Positions 59,969 through 64,000 of a DNA stretch of 64,000 nucleotides are shown here, piece after piece (position 1 is the first letter of the stretch; every line of letters starts with the position of its first letter). The DNA comes from Rugalucina vietnamica (Eukaryota; Mollusca; Bivalvia; Lucinida; Lucinidae), in assembly GCA_964017185.1 (NCBI GenBank), contig OZ024883.1, positions 40,974,395-41,038,394 on the forward strand. The letters are read 5' to 3'. The notes beneath the pieces were generated by a model. The model saw only the letters and a list, made by a program, of their open reading frames with translations, ran no database searches and had not been told where the DNA came from. A program made the position numbers and the translations under genes.

Positions 59969-60758
59969 AAGCCCGTCTCACACAGAACACACGGTTTACA
60001 CGGTTGGCCACCCGTGTAAACCGTACATACAACCGAATAAACCGTGGCCTTATCCGACTTACACTCGGGCCATTCGAGTGTATCCGTGTAAGCCGTGTAT
60101 GATTTTTAAAACTTTTAAAAAACTGGCACGGGTGCGATGTCCGTGTATAATCGTATAAGCGATCGTACCAGACCGTGAGAGACCGTGTGAGCCCGTACGA
60201 GACCGTATATACAACCGTACATGCCAAAATTCAGCCAAAATTATCTCAATGTTTATCAGTCTTATCATGATTTCTAATTCTCTTATTCTGTCATCTGCCA
60301 TTTTGTAATAATGCTCCACTGAAAGTTCGAAAATTTATGAAGCCAAGCCATCAAAACGAGCCAATTCATATCAAACCATACACGAATGTGTGATAATTCG
60401 AGCATAACTTGAACAAAAGTCGATGGGACCGTATATAAACCCTTTAAATGTCCAGTAAATCGTGTAAACGTCGTGTTTAATCGTACTAGGCCGTAACAGA
60501 CCGAACTAGACCGTACTTGAAACCGTAAAACAATCGTATGAAAATCGTTTGCAAATCGTTTTCAAACCGTGACAAACATTGCTTGATCGAGTATATCCGT
60601 GCTTTGTTCGTACTCACCCTTGCTACATTCGAGTCTAAATCGTACCAACTCATCCTCAGGCACGGTTGGAGCTCAATACTCGTACCATTCAATCCGTGTA
60701 TAACCGAGTAAACCGTATTGGAACCGTGTGCCCAACCGTGTTCTGTGTGAGACGGCCT
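59969..60758. mobile_element. 790 bp Harbinger-like non-autonomous element rich in ACCGT words
   Basis: The ends are inverted: AAGCCCGTCTCACACAGAAC left and, complemented, AGGCCGTCTCACACAGAACA right, each flanked by TTA (59966-59968 and 60759-60761). A 3 bp TTA duplication is usual for PIF/Harbinger elements. The interior is mostly short repeated words (AAACCGT, CGTGTAA, CCGTAC, GACCGTG) arranged on both strands, with a non-repetitive middle near 60230-60410. No transposase is encoded. Confidence 0.7.
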
Positions 60759-60826
60759 TTATGTCGTGGCTTCGTCCCGACAAGACTGGAGAATTGTTGA
60801 ATGGGACGTTCAACCACAAATCAAAT

Positions 60827-61068
60827 ATATGAGCCGCCTCATGGGAAAACCAACAATCTGCATAGGCGAAAACAAAGACGCAGATCAGCTTCGCGGTAAC
60901 CGCGAAGCTGATCAGCGCCTTTGTTTCCGCCACTCGGATAGTACAATTCCTCTTCTACTTAAATCCGAAATTTCAAACGTCTAGCTCTTTTCTGTGCATG
61001 TACAGCCCGGTTTGTGTCGGACCTCTTCAGAAACCACATTGTTGGATTTCCCGCGAGGCGGCTCATAT
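60827..61068 (+). mobile_element. Foldback MITE, family A, copy 7
   Basis: A well-preserved copy, close to copy 1, with ends ATATGAGCCGCCTCATGGG and GCGAGGCGGCTCATAT and a perfect central hairpin. Confidence 0.9.
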
Positions 61069-61571
61069 AAAAGGCGATCTTTTTTATTATCATTATTTTC
61101 GTCTTAATATGTAACTAAAATGACGTAGATCTAATAGGAAAAAATGAATGAGAAATGTCGCCCCAGGCGCAAATTTTACGTTGATAGAATATTACATGCT
61201 CGCTGATGCAATTAAACGAAGACGTTAAATTCAGCATTCCTATCGCGCATTTTAACTAATGCGTTTAAGTTTAGCAGGATGGAACAAAAAATAGAGAGGT
61301 ACGTATGTTTAAGAATGAAAAAAATATTTTTCCTCAATTCCAAAATAGTGGAGAAAATGTACGCCACCTGTCAGTCAAGCACGTTCTAAGTATATAAACA
61401 AAAAGAGAAACCCCTACGCGTTTGGTTTGGTTCAAACTTTTCGAAGAGAAATCTAATAAATTGACGTCGCGAGGAGATTTGTGCTGATAATCGACGGCAC
61501 GTAATCGATTGACGGTTGAAACCTGTTCCAAGTAGTCGACAGAAGACATTGACATGTAGATCTATGCTCCC
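61069..61571. other. Gene-free stretch, nothing recognised
   Basis: No domain-bearing frame or repeat. Short minus-strand frames run into the family B element. Confidence 0.3.
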
Positions 61572-61840
61572 GTGAAATGTATACCCCCTAAAACCCTTAT
61601 TTGTATATAACAAACTTGGGGTGTGCATGGGTATACTGTACCTTCTTTCTTATTTTTGATCCAACACATAAATTGTGGGTACTCGGTAGAATCGCCTCGT
61701 CAAGGCGGTTCTGACGTGTACTTACAATTTATGTTTTGAGCAAAACGACTAAAATATAATATTTCGAATGATTTTTTTTCTTCTGAAAAAACCTTAAAAT
61801 TTTTGTATATTGCATGGGCGTCAGTGTTTTCGTAATGATG
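61572..61840 (-). mobile_element. Foldback MITE, family B, diverged copy 12
   Basis: Recognised by CTCGTCAAGGCGGTTCTGAC at the centre and the TGCATGGGCGTCAGTG...CGTAATG end. The other end is short. Confidence 0.75.
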
Positions 61841-61887
61841 ACATATTAGCGTGTAGAAGGCTAGTGGAAGGTAAGGGTAGCTTCATT

Positions 61888-62146
61888 CAGGAAAGCATTT
61901 CCGTGCAATGAATACCCCATTAACCCCACTTTTATATAGTAAAACTGGGGAATGCAGGAGTATACCTTTTTTCTTGTTGTTGTATTTTTTTATCCAAAGC
62001 ATAGATTGTGGGTACTTGTTAGTTAGGCGGTTCTAACTTGAACCCACAATCAACGTTTTGAGGAAAAATATTAAAACTATGCTTTTTTTTTCTGATGAAA
62101 ATTTCATTTTTATTACGCTGAATGCTACATGGGCAAGTTTTCGGCT
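61888..62146 (-). mobile_element. Foldback MITE, family B, copy 13, centre deleted
   Basis: TTCAGGAAAGCATTTCCGTG to ACATGGGCAAGTTTTCGG. The palindrome is reduced to GTTAGTTAGGCGGTTCTAAC, so most of one arm is gone. Confidence 0.75.
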
Positions 62147-62209
62147 GCAAATGTAACTAATTAAATGTTTCTGACCATTGGATTTTAGATGTTGCTCAAT
62201 TCATTCGAC

Positions 62210-62210
<1 letters not shown>

Positions 62211-62256
<46 letters not shown>
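62211..62256. repeat. Poly(T) run, 46 bases, next to a splice acceptor
   Basis: The run is followed by ACACTTCCCAG, the acceptor of the first visible VCP-like exon. It may serve as an unusually long pyrimidine tract or may be a retroposed A-tail. Confidence 0.8.
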
Positions 62257-62260
<4 letters not shown>

Positions 62261-62267
62261 TTCCCAG

Positions 62268-62394
62268 CAATGCCGGTGCACCGTATCCACATGCTGATAT
62301 CGCAGCAAAAGAATGCCCCGAAAAAGCTGACCCCTACAGACTTAGGGTTCAGGAAGCCATTAGTGAAGACAACTCCGTTGTTACGGTATCGCAG
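62268..62394 (+). CDS. Cdc48/VCP-like N-domain, first visible exon
   Basis: In the frame with codons at 62269, 62272 and so on, the exon ends YRLRVQEAISEDNSVVTVSQ, which matches the start of the VCP/p97 N domain (RLIVDEAINEDNSVVSLSQ). The preceding residues (CPEKADP) are diverged. The exon follows the acceptor CTTCCCAG at 62267. It ends at CAG|GCAAGT, a GC-type donor; using it gives a phase 0 junction (SQ|RKMGE) that aligns with VCP without a gap. No in-frame ATG exists in the exon, so the true start lies upstream and was not found. VCP is a hexameric AAA+ ATPase that extracts ubiquitylated proteins; the N domain binds cofactors. Confidence 0.75.
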
Positions 62395-62521
62395 GCAAGT
62401 ATTTACATCACGACCTCGTTATAACACGATTTTATTGGAGCCCATGACAATTTCTGTGCGAGTTACCTTATCCGTATTATAACTAGAGTGGAATGTATAG
62501 TATACATGCATAAAGCAAGTC

Positions 62522-62631
62522 TCACTACGAAAACTTGCCCATGCAATATACAGAGATTTTTTAAGTTGTAAAAAAGGAACATTTTCAGAAGCAAATTTTG
62601 ATATTTTTTCTTATTTTTGCTTATGTACTTT
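62522..62631 (+). mobile_element. Foldback MITE, family B, fragment 14
   Basis: Only the left half: CACTACGAAAACTTGCCCAT to GATATTTTTTCTTATTTTTG. It lies in the first VCP-like intron. It is followed by two imperfect copies of GTTATAACGAGGTCGATGT, which also occurs inverted at 62410-62425. Confidence 0.75.
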
Positions 62632-62845
62632 GTTATAATGAGGTTGATGTTTCAGAAAACTGAGATTGTGGCAAAGCCGTGTTATAACGAGGTCGATGTA
62701 TGAGAAAATTGACAAAGTGGCAAAAATGCAAGTTGACCGTATAATCCCACTCCCATGATTTACCTCCACATTCGTAAAGGAAAACTACATCCCACGTGAC
62801 TTTACAGCGACTCTATTGCAGTTCGGAGTATACACATATTTTCAG

Positions 62846-63018
62846 AGGAAAATGGGCGAATTAAACTTAATTCGAGGTGACACAGTACTACTGAAGGGTT
62901 ATGATAGAAAGGAGACTATGGGCATAGTTCTCTGCGATTATACTATGGCTGATGACAAAATCAGAATGAACAGATGTGTGAGAAGAAATCTACACATTGA
63001 CGTTGGTGATGTTGTGAT
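62846..63018 (+). CDS. Cdc48/VCP-like N-domain, second visible exon
   Basis: Starts after ATATTTTCAG and reads [20 protein letters not shown], then [20 protein letters not shown], then [17 protein letters not shown], ending at the donor AT|GTAAGT (phase 2). Alignment to human VCP residues 44-99 is gap-free and roughly 60% identical by eye. That is low for a protein normally very conserved among animals. The positions matching human R93 and R95 are His and Asp here. The frame is intact, so it reads as a diverged paralogue rather than a clear pseudogene. Confidence 0.85.
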
Positions 63019-63267
63019 GTAAGTTCACATTTGAGGTTTATCGTCACAGTTAACACAGTTTCAGTCATGCCGGAAAAGGAGACATCGCTTCCTACTATGT
63101 TTAGCCAGTGCCATGGGGAGTAAATTTTGGGAGTGTTTTGTACAAAGTTGAAGACGCAGCCACGCGCAAGTAGGGTTGAAACCCAGGACCTCTCGATTCG
63201 GTGTCCGACGCCCTACAACAATTACAGAAAATGTATATATATAAAAAATAAATAAATAAATAAATAT

Positions 63268-63390
63268 TATTGAGCCGCATCATGAGAAAACTTAACATTT
63301 TGCATATGCGACAACGCTTCGCAGTACTGCAAACCAGATCAGCGCATTTGTTTTACATGGATCGAACAATTCATCTTGTTTTTAACTCAA
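63268..63390 (+). mobile_element. Foldback MITE, family A, truncated copy 8
   Basis: ATTGAGCCGCATCATGAGAA at the left and a decayed hairpin (CAACGCTTCGCAGTACTGC); the right end is absent. It follows an (AAAT)n run at about 63247-63264 and lies in the second VCP-like intron. Confidence 0.65.
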
Positions 63391-63620
63391 AATTATCATC
63401 ATGTTTTAGTATTGATATTTTTTTAGTTCTGTTGGCAACTTAAGTGTTTTCATTTAGTTAATTCCTGGTAACTGAGTGGCTGCCTATTGGGAAATATCTG
63501 TTCGCCCGGCTTACGATAAGTTCCCTTAGTATAAGTATCTCATTCTCAATTTGTGTTTTTGTTTTCACCTCGGCTTTTGGAGTGGTGTAGTGATTTCTTT
63601 CTGATTGCGCCTTTTCCTGA

Positions 63621-63728
<108 letters not shown>

Positions 63729-63864
63729 TAATGTCCCATTTTAGTTTATAATTTTGTAACAATTTATAAATATTCTTAGATATGTTTGCTTTCATTTTCA
63801 CCATAATCAACTCTTCCATTTAAAGGATATACTCGAATTAAATTTAAATCACAATTTTCTGCAG

Positions 63865-64000
63865 CGGTGAAGCATGTTTGACTAAGATATACAGACAGCT
63901 TATCAAGGAACCGATGGAAAAATTGTGCTCCTCTTGTAACCTGGTTAATATTCAAAGAAAAGGAATTTTAAAAGTCTCCGGTCAGCATTTACGACTGAGC
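63865..64000 (+). CDS. Cdc48/VCP-like, fourth visible exon (runs off the window)
   Basis: Follows TTTTCTGCAG and stays open to the window end: GGEACLTKIYRQLIKEPMEK then LCSSCNLVNIQRKGILKVSG then QHLRLS. Similarity to VCP is weak in the first half. NIQRKGILKVSGQHLRL lines up with PIRKGDIFLVRGGMRAVEF, the expected next segment. The reading phase fits the previous exon. The AAA domains, if present, lie outside the window. Confidence 0.6.

Noticed and set aside
22938..62631. CRISPR-like reading of the recurring AACCGCCTCG palindromes
   Set aside because: The copies are separated by kilobases, lie in both orientations and are parts of ~250 bp foldback elements in a eukaryotic genome.
63160..63225. 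tRNA-like sequence on the minus strand (GTAGGGCGTCGGACACCG and GGTTTCAACCC)
   Set aside because: The B-box is imperfect and a full cloverleaf could not be drawn; at most an old SINE head.

Overview
The window looks like nuclear DNA of a bilaterian animal, most likely a bivalve or other mollusc. It is AT-rich, has short exons separated by long introns, and is full of short foldback elements. It carries non-LTR retrotransposons, a tRNA-derived SINE whose layout resembles molluscan V-type SINEs, and poly(T) and tetranucleotide runs. Two host genes can be supported. All else is repeats, mobile DNA or sequence with no recognisable function. The taxonomic call is inference.

Host genes. (1) A Zic-family zinc-finger transcription factor lies on the + strand. 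Exon 1 (9150-10002) carries the ZOC-like motif, the ZF-NC motif and fingers 1-3. After a 22.4 kb intron, exon 2 (32359-32870) carries fingers 4-5 and the conserved EWYVCQSA tail, ending in a stop. Together they give a 454-residue protein. A non-repetitive candidate promoter with a PBX-MEIS-type site lies about 0.5 kb upstream. (2) At the right edge, four + strand exons (62268-64000, running off the window) encode a divergent Cdc48/VCP N-terminal domain. Its first intron appears to use a GC donor.

Layout. 0-2.2 kb: a foldback element and an irregular array of a CACGTG-containing repeat. 2.2-7.16 kb: one candidate transposition unit with ~115 bp terminal inverted repeats and a perfect 9 bp target duplication, containing other repeats. 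7.2-34.2 kb: the Zic locus. Its intron holds a near-complete LINE with endonuclease, reverse transcriptase and RNase H domains in one open ORF (14066-17908). 34.6-40.7 kb: foldback elements and a large 26 bp minisatellite. 41.5-45.4 kb: a 17 bp minisatellite, a decayed second LINE and a ~500 bp duplication. 45.6-57 kb: sparse sequence with foldbacks. 57.2-62.6 kb: a dense cluster of foldback family B with a SINE nested inside one copy, a Harbinger-like element built from ACCGT-type repeats, and then the VCP-like gene.

Repeat families named here: family A (~240 bp, ends ATGAGCCGCC, eight copies); family B (~250-290 bp, central palindrome built on AACCGCCTCG/CGAGGCGGTT, fourteen copies, some fragmentary); family C (~155 bp palindrome, two copies). 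The long ORFs on the minus strand at 38.8-39.7 kb are products of the 26 bp minisatellite and are not annotated as genes. No CRISPR array, rRNA or functional tRNA gene was seen.
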